Positions 35,259 through 45,476 are shown, counted from the stretch's first letter. The stretch: DNA of 64,000 nt from Metabacillus malikii (GCF_030813355.1 NZ_JAUSUD010000020.1:32255-96254); one strand, 5' to 3'. Program-made: numbers and translations. The notes: generated by a model from the sequence alone, not told the origin.

Positions 35259-36158
35259 TTGGAAAAAAACGGAGAGTGGTTTAACATTCCCATTCCGGTA
35301 GAATGGGAACAACTAACTGTATACCATGTTCTTTCAAAAGAAATTGGTGCGTCCAAAGCAATGATTTCAAAATGGAATCAAGCTTCGATGATAAACAGAA
35401 ATAACGAGCGAACTGATGTAAATCATAAGCTGCAAAAAGGTGATATCCTTCAATTACAACTGTTTAAACAAGAAGATTATGGTGTAGTTCCGGAAAATCT
35501 TCCCCTTGATGTTTTATTTGAGGATCCTCATCTATTAATTGTAAATAAGCAGCCTGGCATTGATACACATCCAAATTCTCCAAATCAAACAGGAACATTA
35601 GCAAATGCAGTAGCATATCATTTTCAAGCAAATGGACTACAAACGAAAGTACGTCATATCCATCGCCTAGACAAAGATACGTCAGGTGCGCTTATTTTTG
35701 CTAAGCATGATTTAGCACATTCATTATTAGATACGGCACTTGAGCAAAGAAAAATAAAACGTACCTACGTCGCCATTGTAGAAGGTCGTATGAATAAGCA
35801 CCAAGGTGTTATTAATAGTCCCATTGGAAAGGACCGACATCATGCTACGAGAAGACGTGTCTCACCAACCGGACAAAAGGCAATTACACATTATCAGGTA
35901 GAACACTATAAAAGCGATAAAAATCTAACAGTACTTTCTCTACAGCTTGAAACTGGTAGAACCCATCAAATTCGTGTTCATTTAAGCTCAATTGGGCATC
36001 CAATCATTGGTGATACCCTATATGGCGGCAGTAAAAAATATATAGATAGACAAGCTTTACATGCTGTGCAGATACAGCTAACACACCCCATTACGAAAGA
36101 AGAAATTGTTGCAAAAGCCACTTATCCGAGTGATGTGGAAAAGCTATTGAATAGTTAA
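35259..36158 (+). CDS. yhcT: RluA/RluD-family pseudouridine synthase (YhcT-like)
   Basis: 299 residues, TTG start with gaaagg about 11 bases upstream. Short S4-like N-terminus (AMISKWNQASMINRNNE), then the catalytic domain: VVNKQPGIDTHP-type stretch, HRLDKDTSGALIFAK with the catalytic Asp, RTYVAIVEG, and LETGRTHQIRVHLSSIGHP. It isomerises uridine to pseudouridine in RNA; the site is unknown. Confidence 0.92.
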   Translation: MEKNGEWFNIPIPVEWEQLTVYHVLSKEIGASKAMISKWNQASMINRNNERTDVNHKLQKGDILQLQLFKQEDYGVVPENLPLDVLFEDPHLLIVNKQPGIDTHPNSPNQTGTLANAVAYHFQANGLQTKVRHIHRLDKDTSGALIFAKHDLAHSLLDTALEQRKIKRTYVAIVEGRMNKHQGVINSPIGKDRHHATRRRVSPTGQKAITHYQVEHYKSDKNLTVLSLQLETGRTHQIRVHLSSIGHPIIGDTLYGGSKKYIDRQALHAVQIQLTHPITKEEIVAKATYPSDVEKLLNS

Positions 36159-36270
36159 AAGGGTGATTCAAAAGTTAAGACCTCATCCTCCACAACTACG
36201 TAAGTAGATAGATATTAATATTACGTAGTTGCGGAGGATGAGTATAGCCTTTTGAGTCACCCTCTCTTTA
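36157..36270. repeat. Long hairpin (about 110 bases) between yhcT and sortase gene
   Basis: Three nested pairings: gggtgattcaaaag / cttttgagtcaccc, cctcatcctcc / ggaggatgag, caactacgtaa / ttacgtagttg. Serves as a terminator between convergent genes. Confidence 0.8.
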
Positions 36271-36271
36271 A

Positions 36272-36856
36272 TTAAGCTGCTTTTTTCTTAGCATAGATGA
36301 TATAACGCTGCGGTGCATTTCCGACATAGCTAAATGGATAGCATGTTGTTAGTAGAAGTTCTTCCTCTTCATTTTGAAGTGTGATGATACTCGTATCGTC
36401 TGCTTCAACGATTTTTGTATGGGTGATTTCATATTCAAATTCACCATAGGGTAGGATCATTTTTAAATTATCACCAATCTCTAGCTCCCCAGCTTTACGA
36501 AATACAGTATCTCGGTGGCCAGATAAAACAATTTGTCCATTTTCTTCGGGATAGAAGCTCCCTTTATAATGACCTACGCCTTTTTCAAGGTCATCTGGGT
36601 CAGTACCTTCGACAATCGGTAAATCTGCACTTAACTTTGGAATATGCAAAATACCAGCTGCTTCTCCTGTCGGTGGTTTAAACGTTCCATCTTCTTGTTT
36701 AAAAACTTCTTTACTAGGCGGTGACTCAACAATCTCCCTGGCTTTCTCTAATGATTGTGTCGTCTGTGCCTTCGTATCGTAAATCTCCCATCCTGCATAA
36801 CCTACAATACATAAACCAACTAAAATTAGTAAATATGACAGTTTCCTCATCAACAT
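36272..36856 (-). CDS. srtD: Class D sortase (YhcS-like)
   Basis: 194 residues. N-terminal anchor helix (LSYLLILVGLCIVGYAGWEI), then the sortase barrel with catalytic His in VLSGHRDTVF, Cys in LTTCYPFSYVG and Arg in NAPQRYII. TFKPPTGEAAGILHIPKL is typical of class D. It attaches LPXTG-like proteins to the wall; in B. subtilis its substrates are YfkN and YhcR. No substrate gene lies next to it. RBS gggaag. Confidence 0.93.
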   Translation of the reverse strand: MLMRKLSYLLILVGLCIVGYAGWEIYDTKAQTTQSLEKAREIVESPPSKEVFKQEDGTFKPPTGEAAGILHIPKLSADLPIVEGTDPDDLEKGVGHYKGSFYPEENGQIVLSGHRDTVFRKAGELEIGDNLKMILPYGEFEYEITHTKIVEADDTSIITLQNEEEELLLTTCYPFSYVGNAPQRYIIYAKKKAA

Positions 36857-36951
36857 TCACTCTTCCCTTTATTAATTAAATTTTATTATATCATAGAAGC
36901 ATCCCGTAATCTGATAGCAAACATATAAACGATGTAAAATTTTTGTAAAGC

Positions 36952-37042
36952 GGGGACAGTCCCTCAACACTTTAATGCGTTAACATACCGGGGGACTGTC
37001 CCTCAACCCGTTAATGCGTTAATACATCGGGGGACTGTCCCC
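36952..37042. repeat. 39-base tandem repeat ending in ggggactgtccc
   Basis: ggggacagtccc at 36952, ggggactgtccc at 36991 and again at 37030, exactly 39 bases apart, with ttaatgcgttaa in between. Each block is itself a dyad. A related block lies inside arcA at 55318-55350. Confidence 0.8.
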
Positions 37043-37050
37043 ACATATGC

Positions 37051-37086
37051 CAAAAAAAGAGGCTGCCCATTAGATGGACAGCCTCC
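37051..37086 (-). terminator. Terminator of the siderophore transporter operon
   Basis: Stem gaggctgcccat / atggacagcctc, with T7 on the minus strand. Confidence 0.85.
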
Positions 37087-37094
37087 TGCAATAA

Positions 37095-38138
37095 TTATTT
37101 TAATTCGTCTAAGATTTCATTGATTTTGGCAAGTTCTGATTGTAAACCGCCACCGCTTAGGTACCAAAGTGGACCATCTAAGTAAACGATTTTTTCGTTT
37201 TTGTATGCATCTGTTTTCTTAATAATGTCATTTTCCATATCTTTATCAATATTTGATTCACCGCCAACAGCTGCTGTACGGTCAATAACAAATAATACTT
37301 GTGGATTGATTTCTAAGATTGCTTCGAAGCCGAAGTTTGAACCATGTGATGAAGCATCGATATCTTCTTTTACTGGCTTGAACCCATAAATGTCATATAG
37401 GTATCCAAAACGAGAGTTTGTTGAGAATCCTGATAATTTACCTTCGTTGTACATTGTTACTAAAGATGTTTCATAGTTTCCTGCTAAAGCTTTGATTTCT
37501 TCAAGAGCTGTATCAATTTTAGCTGTATATTCTTTAGCCTCTGCTTCTTTGCCAAACATTTTTGCTGCTAAATCTACTGAAGCTAAGAATGTGTTCCAGT
37601 AGTCTTCTTGAGATGTTCCTACAAACACAACAGGAGCAATATCTTTTAATTCTTCATAGAATGCTGACTGACGTCCTGAGATAAAGATAACATCCGGGTC
37701 TAACTCAGCTAGGTCTTCTAATAAAGGTTCTTTTAAACCACCAACATTTGTATAGTCATCAGAAGCATATTTTTCAAGATTAGCTGGTAAGCTAGTATCC
37801 TGTGCAACACCTGCGATTCCTTCAACACCTAATGCATCTAAAGTATCTAAGAAGCCGTAATCAAACACTGCAATTTTCTCTGGCATTTTTTCAAACTTTA
37901 CATCTTCGAAATTAATCGGAGCTTCTTCACCTTCAACTGAAGCAACTGTTGGCGCTACAGTCATTGGATATGTAGAACCTTCCCCGTTTGCTTCCTCAGA
38001 TTTTGTTTCTTCAGTCTTACCTTCAGCTGCTGTTGTTTCAGATGATTCCTTTTTTGAAACTTCTTCCTTAGAGCCACATGCTGCAAGCAGTAATACGAAA
38101 GCTGCTAAAAGTACAACTAATAACTTTGTTTTTTTCAT
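37095..38138 (-). CDS. fpbQ: Siderophore-binding lipoprotein (YclQ/FpbQ-like)
   Basis: 347 residues from the ATG at 38138 (ggagag upstream). Lipoprotein signal VVLLAAFVLLLAACGS with the lipobox Cys, an acidic Ser/Glu-rich linker, then a FatB-type periplasmic-binding fold: FDYGFLDTLDALGVEGIAGV, DLAELDPDVIFISGRQ and GFEAILEINPQVLFVIDRTA. It captures a ferric siderophore, petrobactin by analogy with B. subtilis YclQ. Has its own double Fur box 40-70 bases upstream. Confidence 0.9.
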   Translation of the reverse strand: MKKTKLLVVLLAAFVLLLAACGSKEEVSKKESSETTAAEGKTEETKSEEANGEGSTYPMTVAPTVASVEGEEAPINFEDVKFEKMPEKIAVFDYGFLDTLDALGVEGIAGVAQDTSLPANLEKYASDDYTNVGGLKEPLLEDLAELDPDVIFISGRQSAFYEELKDIAPVVFVGTSQEDYWNTFLASVDLAAKMFGKEAEAKEYTAKIDTALEEIKALAGNYETSLVTMYNEGKLSGFSTNSRFGYLYDIYGFKPVKEDIDASSHGSNFGFEAILEINPQVLFVIDRTAAVGGESNIDKDMENDIIKKTDAYKNEKIVYLDGPLWYLSGGGLQSELAKINEILDELK

Positions 38139-38175
38139 ATCTATTACTCTCCTTCTTCTCAATTAGTATATTGTT

Positions 38176-38211
38176 AATGATAATCATTATCAGTGATAAC
38201 GATTATCATTA
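38176..38211 (-). promoter_or_regulatory. Double Fur box before the binding-protein gene
   Basis: aatgataatcattatca (38176-38192) followed by tgataacgattatcatta (38194-38211), both close to GATAATGATAATCATTATC. Iron would repress transcription. Confidence 0.9.
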
Positions 38212-38347
38212 TGCTTCATAATCCAAGTTATGTCAATAGCTTTTTATTAATTCATTTAATTTTTTCAAAATATAAAATAAATACTGACGATTTCAGTAGA
38301 TACCTAGAGAAAAAACGAATGAACTCTTTCTCTAGGCTATACCATTT

Positions 38348-39115
38348 TTACGTATGTGAATTGAAATAGACACAAATTCTGCATCCATTTTGCTCTTGAA
38401 TCGGAATATCCATATCATAAATTTCCCGTAGTGCGTCAGAATTAATGATTTCATTTGTCGGGCCGTTCTTCACAAGCCTTCCATTTTTTAAAGCGACAAT
38501 ACGGTCTGAATACACGGAAGCAAAATTAATGTCATGCAAAACAATGACAACTGTTTTACCAAGTTCATCGACTAACTTCCGTAAAATTTTCATAATTTGC
38601 ACAGAGTGTTTCATATCCAAGTTATTTAAAGGCTCATCAAGCAAAATATAATCTGTATCCTGAGCAATAACCATTGCGATAAATGCACGCTGCTTTTGAC
38701 CGCCAGATAATTCATCCAAAAACTTGTCTTGCATCTCTGCTAGATTCATATAATCCAATGCCTGATTAATAAAATCTTCATCAACTGCATTTAAGCGGCC
38801 TTTGGAATAAGGATAGCGACCAAATGCAACAAGTTCCCTTACTGTTAAACGAACATTAAGGTAGTTTGATTGTTTTAAAATAGATACACGTTTCGCAAAT
38901 TCAGAAGACTTCCACTTTTTAACGTTATTTTGATCAAGTAATACTTCACCTGTGTCTGCTTCTAATAAACGGCTTACCATTGAAAGAAGTGTTGACTTAC
39001 CAGCCCCATTCGGTCCGATAAATGATGTAATTGTCCCTGGTTCAATTGTGACAGAAACATCCTCTACAACAGGTTTTTTGCCAAATTGTTTTGTTAATCC
39101 TTTGATTTCAATCAT
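38348..39115 (-). CDS. fpbP: Ferric siderophore ABC transporter ATPase (YclP-like)
   Basis: 255 residues. Walker A GPNGAGKST, signature LSGGQKQRAFIAM, Walker B YILLDEPLNNLD, switch His in VIVLHDINFAS. Overlaps the preceding permease by 4 bases (ATGA), so translation is coupled. Energises import through the two permeases. Confidence 0.94.
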   Translation of the reverse strand: MIEIKGLTKQFGKKPVVEDVSVTIEPGTITSFIGPNGAGKSTLLSMVSRLLEADTGEVLLDQNNVKKWKSSEFAKRVSILKQSNYLNVRLTVRELVAFGRYPYSKGRLNAVDEDFINQALDYMNLAEMQDKFLDELSGGQKQRAFIAMVIAQDTDYILLDEPLNNLDMKHSVQIMKILRKLVDELGKTVVIVLHDINFASVYSDRIVALKNGRLVKNGPTNEIINSDALREIYDMDIPIQEQNGCRICVYFNSHT

Positions 39116-40065
39116 CCTGCTGCCCTACTTTCCTTTAGTAATAAGTAAATAAAATAAATACCGCCGATAAAATTAATAATGACACTCAATGTTGTGCGTA
39201 ACTCAAAAATATGTTCAACTAGAAATTGTCCACCGACTAATGCAATAATACTAATTAAACTTGCTCCGATAATGTGAATCGAATGTTTATATGTAACCAA
39301 ATATTGATAAGATAGATTGGCTACAATTAATCCAAAGAATGTTATTGGTCCAACGAGTGCTGTCGATGTTGCAATTAATACAGACGATAAAATTAAGATT
39401 CTCATCACCATGCCGTCATAGTTGATACCAAGGTTCATTGCATTTTCACGGCCAAGTGACATGACATCAAGCTTACCCATAATAAAGTATCCATAAATGA
39501 ATGCAATGAATAATATACCGATAGCAATAAATAACAATTCCGCCTTCACATTTGAAAATGTTGCAAATAAGCGGCTTTGCAGACTTAAATACTCAACCGG
39601 GTCAATTAATACTTGAAGGAATGTAACAAAGCTTCCTAACAAGGTCCCAACAATCATCCCGATTAATAGAAGGAAATACACCGGATGCTTATCTGCTCTG
39701 AATAAAAATCGATATAATATCAACGCAAAAAGTACCATCGCAAATATTGCTGCACCAAAGTTTAAATATTTATTAAGCACCCAAACTGACATCGACCCTG
39801 CAAAAAAGTAAATTAACGTCTGTACAACTTGATACATAGAATCAAGTCCCATAACAGAAGGTGTTAAAATACGATTATGGGTAATCGTCTGGAACACGAC
39901 AGTTGAAAAGGAAATCGCAATTCCTGTAACGATCATTGCACTAACTTTAAGCATCCTTCTAGGGAAGGCATAATCAAATCCGCCTTTTATATCGTAAAAA
40001 CCATAGAATAATATACATACGATTGCAATCACTGCTAAAATAATTAATTTTGTACTATTTCGCAT
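39112..40065 (-). CDS. fpbO: Siderophore ABC permease, FecCD type (YclO-like)
   Basis: 317 residues, about nine helices. FecCD signatures TVVFQTITHNRILTPSVMGL, LGRENAMNLGINYDG (ATPase-coupling region) and LVGPITFFGLIVANL. Overlaps both neighbours by a few bases. Forms a heterodimer with the upstream permease. Confidence 0.93.
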   Translation of the reverse strand: MRNSTKLIILAVIAIVCILFYGFYDIKGGFDYAFPRRMLKVSAMIVTGIAISFSTVVFQTITHNRILTPSVMGLDSMYQVVQTLIYFFAGSMSVWVLNKYLNFGAAIFAMVLFALILYRFLFRADKHPVYFLLLIGMIVGTLLGSFVTFLQVLIDPVEYLSLQSRLFATFSNVKAELLFIAIGILFIAFIYGYFIMGKLDVMSLGRENAMNLGINYDGMVMRILILSSVLIATSTALVGPITFFGLIVANLSYQYLVTYKHSIHIIGASLISIIALVGGQFLVEHIFELRTTLSVIINFIGGIYFIYLLLKESRAAG

Positions 40066-41008
40066 ATGCTCTCCCCCTAAGTAGCATCGTTAAGAAGATC
40101 GCACTGCCTATCACTGCTACAGTAACATTTACAGGGATTTCATAAGGGTGGATAATGATACGCCCTAATATGTCACAAATAAGTAGGAAAACTACCCCTA
40201 ATAATGCTGTATGTGGAATCGTTTTACGTAGGTTATCTCCTAAATATAGTGAGACAATGTTTGGCACGATAAGTCCTAAAAACGGAATAACCCCAACAGT
40301 TAATACCACCGTTGTCGAAATAATCGCAACTAGGATAAGTCCAAGATTTAATACAACTTTATAGCTTAAGCCTAAGTTCCTCGCAAAATCTTCACCCATA
40401 CCTGCAACAGTAAATTTATTGGCATAAAGATAGGCTAATATGACTGCTGGAATGCTAACATATAGTAGTTCATAGCGTCCCGAAATGATTAATGTAAAAC
40501 TTCCCATCAGCCACGATGAAATATTTTGCAGTAAATCTGCTTCATAGCCAAGAAACGTCGTAATCGAGGATAAAATATTCCCATACATAATACCGATTAG
40601 CGGAACAAATATGACATCCTTAAATTTAATTCGGTCTAATATTTGCATGAAAAGAAAAGTACCAGCCAACGCAAAAGCAAAACTAAAAATAACTTGCTGT
40701 GTATACGTTACATTCGTAAAAAACAACATTGAAATTAAAATTCCAAGTTTTGCTGCATCTAGCGTACCAGCAGTTGTTGGTGATACAAACTTATTTCGAC
40801 TTAAAGATTGCATAATTAAGCCGGCAATACTCATTCCTGCCCCCGCTAGAATAATCGCAATTAACCGTGGGAGGCGACTTATTAGGAAAATTTGTGTTTC
40901 ATCTGATTCCCAATCTAGCAAATCACTCGGTTTAATATCAATTGCTCCGACAAATAGCGAAATAAAAGACAGGACGATAGCTGCAATTACTAACATCCAT
41001 AATCTCAT
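40055..41008 (-). CDS. fpbN: Siderophore ABC permease, FecCD type (YclN-like)
   Basis: 317 residues. SRLPRLIAIILAGAGMSIAG, MQSLSRNKFVSPTTAGTLDA, GEDFARNLGLSY and GVIPFLGLIVPNIVS are standard for FecCD permeases. First gene of the operon, RBS gtgaggg. Fur boxes lie upstream at 41040-41126. Gene order N-O-P-Q equals the B. subtilis yclNOPQ petrobactin importer. Confidence 0.93.
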   Translation of the reverse strand: MRLWMLVIAAIVLSFISLFVGAIDIKPSDLLDWESDETQIFLISRLPRLIAIILAGAGMSIAGLIMQSLSRNKFVSPTTAGTLDAAKLGILISMLFFTNVTYTQQVIFSFAFALAGTFLFMQILDRIKFKDVIFVPLIGIMYGNILSSITTFLGYEADLLQNISSWLMGSFTLIISGRYELLYVSIPAVILAYLYANKFTVAGMGEDFARNLGLSYKVVLNLGLILVAIISTTVVLTVGVIPFLGLIVPNIVSLYLGDNLRKTIPHTALLGVVFLLICDILGRIIIHPYEIPVNVTVAVIGSAIFLTMLLRGRAYAK

Positions 41009-41350
41009 GTAAAACCCTCACATATATTTTATTATGACAAATGATAATAGTTATCATCAAGAAGTGGATTTTATCTTGTAACCCTTCAAGAAAGAAGATG
41101 AACAAACGATAATCATTATCATTATTAGTTAAAGACTATTAAAATCAAGCTTCATTAGAATGATTCTAATGAGATTGATTATCAAGTACAATTATTAATG
41201 TATCATAAAACTTTAGTAGTGAAAAGGACTATTTTCCAAGTTCTCCTATGTATGAATCGAATTCACAGAATCTTCACAACGAGAAATAATACCCTTAACA
41301 AACAGAAAAAATGCACTCTAACAACTTGAGTGCATTATCAAACTTCATTA
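41009..41350 (-). promoter_or_regulatory. Fur-controlled promoter region of the siderophore operon
   Basis: 342 bases. Fur boxes: aatgataatagttatcatc (41040-41058) and cgataatcattatcatta (41107-41124). A further perfect 9-1-9 palindrome, CATTAGAATGATTCTAATG, stands at 41153-41171. The right end holds the terminator of the aldo/keto reductase. Confidence 0.8.
41304..41336 (-). terminator. Terminator of the aldo/keto reductase gene
   Basis: Stem aatgcactc / gagtgcatt, then T6 on the minus strand. Confidence 0.85.
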
Positions 41351-42343
41351 TCAATTATTTAAAATCTCTTCAATTTTCGCTAGTTCTTCAGAAGTGAAAT
41401 CAAGATTATTCAATGCTGCTACATTCTCTTCAATCTGACTAACACGACTAGCACCAATAAGTGCTGACGTAACTCGGCCTTCACGTAATACCCATGCCAA
41501 TGCCATTTGCGCTAAATTTTGCCCTCTTTCAACTGCTATTTCATTTAATTGTGTCACCCGGCGGATAACATCCTCTGTTACCCTTTCCTCACTTAAGAAC
41601 GTATTCGCTTTCGCTGCTCTTGAATCAGTTGGAATACCTGAAATATATTTGTTTGTTAATAAACCTTGCTCTAACGGGCAGAAGGCAATTGAGCCGACTC
41701 CCTGCTCAGTGAGTACATCTTGTAAGCCATCTTCAATCCAGCGGTTAAACATTGAATAGCTTGGCTGATGGATAAGTAAAGGCGTTCCTAGTTCATTTAA
41801 AATCGATACAGCTTTTGCAGTTTGTTCTGCATCATAGCTAGAAATCCCAACGTATAGAGCTTTCCCTTGACGGACAATTTGGTCCAATGCCCCCATTGTT
41901 TCTTCCAATGGTGTATTCGGATCAAATCGATGTGAGTAAAAGATATCAACATAATCTAATCCCATTCTCTTTAAGCTTTGGTCAAGGCTAGAGATAAGAT
42001 ATTTCTTTGAACCCCATTCCCCATAAGGTCCATCCCACATGTGATAACCAGCCTTTGTCGAAATAATCATTTCATCACGATATGGAGCAAAATCAGTTTT
42101 TAGCATTTTACCAAACATTTCTTCAGCACTGCCAGGAGGCGGGCCATAATTATTTGCTAAGTCAAAATGAGTAATCCCTAAATCGAAAGCACGACGTAGC
42201 ATAGCACGTCCATTTTCAAACGTATCTACGCCCCCAAAATTATGCCACAGACCTAAAGAAATTGCCGGTAGCTGTAATCCTGAATGTCCTACACGGTTAT
42301 ATTTCATTTCTTGATAACGTTCATTATTAGCACTATAAACCAT
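41351..42343 (-). CDS. Aldo/keto reductase (YghZ / glyceraldehyde-3-phosphate reductase type)
   Basis: 330 residues. Catalytic tetrad of the family: Asp and Tyr in HFDLANNYGPPPGSAEE, Lys in IISTKAGYHMWDGPYG, His in VDIFYSHRFD. The GPPPGSAE and MWDGPYGEWGSKKYL stretches are those of YghZ-like enzymes, which reduce methylglyoxal and L-glyceraldehyde 3-phosphate with NADPH. RBS aaagggg. Monocistronic. Confidence 0.92.
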   Translation of the reverse strand: MVYSANNERYQEMKYNRVGHSGLQLPAISLGLWHNFGGVDTFENGRAMLRRAFDLGITHFDLANNYGPPPGSAEEMFGKMLKTDFAPYRDEMIISTKAGYHMWDGPYGEWGSKKYLISSLDQSLKRMGLDYVDIFYSHRFDPNTPLEETMGALDQIVRQGKALYVGISSYDAEQTAKAVSILNELGTPLLIHQPSYSMFNRWIEDGLQDVLTEQGVGSIAFCPLEQGLLTNKYISGIPTDSRAAKANTFLSEERVTEDVIRRVTQLNEIAVERGQNLAQMALAWVLREGRVTSALIGASRVSQIEENVAALNNLDFTSEELAKIEEILNN

Positions 42344-42784
42344 ATGTATCCCCTTTCATTTAAGCGGTTAACTATATCATACATCAGATTTTAAATATGA
42401 CGAGTTTCTAGCTCAAACTATTTTTACGATTTAGAATTGGGGTTCTTTTTACGTTACAGTTTGTTGTTTTTCTAACTAACAATCAAGGAGAATTCGATGG
42501 TCAAATCTATTCAAGCGGTCATTAATGTGGTTCGATAACTGAAGCAGAGTAACGTTTGCAGTGTTAACAAGATGAAATCGAGTGTAATATGAAAATTAGC
42601 TCTTTTATCGTATGCTTCTTCTTTCAGTACTAAAAAGGAGGGAAGCCTGTCAAGCTATGATGGTATCGAAATAGCAGAAACAGGCCATCTCCCTACACTA
42701 GGTCATTACAATATTTGATACTTAATATTGTTGTTTTTAAAACTTTTGTATCTCTCATCGCTCTGTGATGTCTCTACAATTGTT
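42344..42784. other. Intergenic region between aldo/keto reductase and CorC genes
   Basis: 441 bases. One imperfect hairpin at about 42640-42702 (gggaagcctgt / acaggccatctccc) lacks a T-tract. Otherwise I see nothing. Confidence 0.4.
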
Positions 42785-44131
42785 TTATGCCTCTGAATTA
42801 TCTCTATTCATTTTACCTTCTGAGGCATGAGGGACCATAGCTTTTATTTTTTCAATTCGCTTATCATCCATCTCTTCAACTTTAAATTTAATTTGTGCAA
42901 ATTCCACTTCCGGACGTTCATCTTCATTTGGAATATAGCCTAACTCACCAATAACAAAACCGCTTAACGTATCATAATCGTCAGTTGGGAATTGAATATG
43001 AAATAATTCCTCTACAACATATAAATTTGTTTTCCCTGGTATGACATAAGTAAAATCATCAACCTTTTGAATTTCCTCGTCATCCATTTCACGGTCATCA
43101 TATTCATCAAAAATATTTCCTACGATTTCTTCAATGACATCCTCTATTGTTACAATACCGTCCGTACCACCGTATTCATCGATGGCAACAGCCATATGAA
43201 TGTTGTACATTTGCATTTCTTTAAACAGTTCATCAATAGACTTCGATTCGAGAACGAAATAAGGTTCACGTAATAATTCCTCCAAGTGAAATCTATCATC
43301 TTCACAGTTTTCAATAAATTGAATTAAATCCTTCACATGTAAAATACCAACTATATCGTCAATACCTTCCTTATAAACTGGAAAACGTGTGTACCGTTCA
43401 ACATTTACCAAGCTAACCGTCTCGGATAAAGTATAATGAATCGGGATGGCAATGATATCCGTCCGATGAGTCATAATTTCAGAAACAGTTTTATTGTCGA
43501 GTTCAAAGATATTATTTATCATCATTTTTTCTGTTTCCTGAATCGTGCCTCTTTCTTTCCCGACATCAATCATCATTCTAATTTCCTCTTCTGTTACCTC
43601 TTCATCATCAGCATTCGGATCAACTCCAAATAGCCTTACAATCATGTTTGTCGATAACGTAAGAAGTTTCACAAAGGGAGCGGTGATTTTAGATAGTAGT
43701 AGTAATGGTGAGACAGCAATATTCGCTATTTCATCGGCCTTTTGAAGCGCCAACCGTTTTGGAACTAACTCACCAACAACTAATGTAAAATAGGAAAGAA
43801 TTAATGTAATCACAATCACTGATATTCTACCGAGAATTTCTTTTGAAATTGGGACACCTGCATTATACAAAGTAGTTGATAAATGCCCTGCAAAGCTTTC
43901 CGCCGCAAATGCACTTGCTAAAAAACCGGCAAGTGTAATGCCAATTTGAATTGTTGCTAAAAAGCTACTCGGTTCTGAAAGAAGCTTGTCTAACTTTTTG
44001 GCCTTATGGTCGCCATTATCAGCCATTTGTTTTATTTTCACATCATTAAGCGAGATAAGTGCAATCTCTGAAGCAGCAAAAAAGGCATTACATAGTATTA
44101 AGATTGCTAAGATTATGATTTCAGTAATCAT
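42785..44131 (-). CDS. CorC/HlyC-family protein with DUF21 and CBS domains
   Basis: 448 residues from the ATG at 44131, which has ggagg 9 bases upstream. DUF21 membrane domain 1-180 (ILCNAFFAASEIALISLNDV, STLVVGEL-like FTLVVGELVPKRLA), two CBS domains (EIMTHRTDIIAIPI; YFVLESKSIDELFKEM, MAVAIDEYGGTDGIVTIEDV) and a C-terminal CorC_HlyC domain. Related Bacillus proteins (YhdP, YugS, MpfA) export Mg2+, the best guess here. Confidence 0.9.
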   Translation of the reverse strand: MITEIIILAILILCNAFFAASEIALISLNDVKIKQMADNGDHKAKKLDKLLSEPSSFLATIQIGITLAGFLASAFAAESFAGHLSTTLYNAGVPISKEILGRISVIVITLILSYFTLVVGELVPKRLALQKADEIANIAVSPLLLLSKITAPFVKLLTLSTNMIVRLFGVDPNADDEEVTEEEIRMMIDVGKERGTIQETEKMMINNIFELDNKTVSEIMTHRTDIIAIPIHYTLSETVSLVNVERYTRFPVYKEGIDDIVGILHVKDLIQFIENCEDDRFHLEELLREPYFVLESKSIDELFKEMQMYNIHMAVAIDEYGGTDGIVTIEDVIEEIVGNIFDEYDDREMDDEEIQKVDDFTYVIPGKTNLYVVEELFHIQFPTDDYDTLSGFVIGELGYIPNEDERPEVEFAQIKFKVEEMDDKRIEKIKAMVPHASEGKMNRDNSEA

Positions 44132-44264
44132 GAGCATCCGCCTCCAAACTTTCATGGCTCCAAGTTTTACGATCTTCTAGTTAGTTATCATGCCCTGAAA
44201 GTTTTGATAATTTGAAGGAAGATTTTTCTCATTGAATACTGTAATAGAATTACCCCGAAATCAT

Positions 44265-44296
44265 GAAAAAACCCTACTCATTACCGAGTAAGGTTT
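44265..44296 (-). terminator. Terminator of yhbH
   Basis: Minus strand aaaccttactc ... gagtagggtt with T6 following. Confidence 0.75.
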
Positions 44297-44303
44297 CTCT
44301 CCT

Positions 44304-45476
44304 TTATGCAAACATCTGATTGCCCTCTTCTTTGCGGAAAAAACTTTTCATTGCCTGGAAAACGTCTGCTTTTTGCTTGAGGATATAGTAGCGGAATTTC
44401 TCATCATTGATATTTTTATATGCGGACATTAAGGTTGAATGGCGATTATACTGATTTACTTCACCATATCCAAATATATTAGATAATTTCATTAATTCTC
44501 CAACAAGCTTAACACATCTGGCATTGTCTGAAGTTAGATTATCACCATCAGAGAAATGAAATGGATAAATATTATAGCGTGCTGGGTGATACTTTTCTTC
44601 AATCACTTCAAGTGCTTTACGGTAAGCTGAGGAACAGATTGTGCCACCACTTTCACCTTTTGAGAAGAAATCCTCTTCTGTAACCGTTTTCGCTTCAGTG
44701 TGGTGTGCAATAAATTCGATTTCAACTTTTTCATATTTTGTTCTTAAAAATCTTGTCATCCAAAAGAAGAAGCTACGTGCCATATATTTTTCCCATATTC
44801 CCATTGAACCACTCGTATCCATCATCGCAATGACGACAGCCTTTGATTCTGGCTTTACAACTTCATTCCATGTCTTATACTTTAAATCCTCAGGAAAAAT
44901 CGGGTGGAATTTTGATTTTCCAGCTAACGCATTACGTTTATAGGCTGATAGCATTGTTCGTTTTTTATCAATGTTACCCATTAACCCAGTCCGTCTTATA
45001 TCATTAAATTCAATATCTTCAATGACAATCTCGTCTCGTTCTTTTTGCTTTAAATTTGGCAGTTCCAACTCTTTAAATAATGCTGCTTCTACTTCGAGGA
45101 TTGATACTTCAGCTTCATAATAATCTTCCCCTGCTTGATCACCTGCTCCTTGCCCTTTACCTGGTCCTTTTGCATCTGCTGGCGAACCGTCCCTTGCAAC
45201 GACATCTCCTACCTGACTATCTCCATCACCTTGGCCAACATGCTTATTTTTATCATAGTTATATCGAATTTTATATTCGTCCAATGAACGAATTGGGATT
45301 TTCACAACGTTCTTCCCATTTGACATGATAATGCTTTCTTCAGTTATTAAATCTGGAAGATTGTTGCGAATCGCTTCTTGAACTTTTTCTTGATGGCGAG
45401 TTTGATCGTCGTGGCCTTTACGATGGAGGGTCCAATCTTCTTGTGAGATTACAAAGTTATGGTCTTGACCTGACAT
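44304..45476 (-). CDS. yhbH: Sporulation protein YhbH (DUF444)
   Basis: 390 residues. N-terminal [40 protein letters not shown], a Gly/Asp-rich linker, then a von Willebrand-type domain with the MIDAS-like [10 protein letters not shown] motif and ending [18 protein letters not shown]. It forms a widely conserved trio with PrkA and SpoVR; all three are here. PrkA ends 287 bases upstream with its own terminator, so the genes are transcribed separately. RBS ggaggggg. Confidence 0.95.
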   Translation of the reverse strand: MSGQDHNFVISQEDWTLHRKGHDDQTRHQEKVQEAIRNNLPDLITEESIIMSNGKNVVKIPIRSLDEYKIRYNYDKNKHVGQGDGDSQVGDVVARDGSPADAKGPGKGQGAGDQAGEDYYEAEVSILEVEAALFKELELPNLKQKERDEIVIEDIEFNDIRRTGLMGNIDKKRTMLSAYKRNALAGKSKFHPIFPEDLKYKTWNEVVKPESKAVVIAMMDTSGSMGIWEKYMARSFFFWMTRFLRTKYEKVEIEFIAHHTEAKTVTEEDFFSKGESGGTICSSAYRKALEVIEEKYHPARYNIYPFHFSDGDNLTSDNARCVKLVGELMKLSNIFGYGEVNQYNRHSTLMSAYKNINDEKFRYYILKQKADVFQAMKSFFRKEEGNQMFA

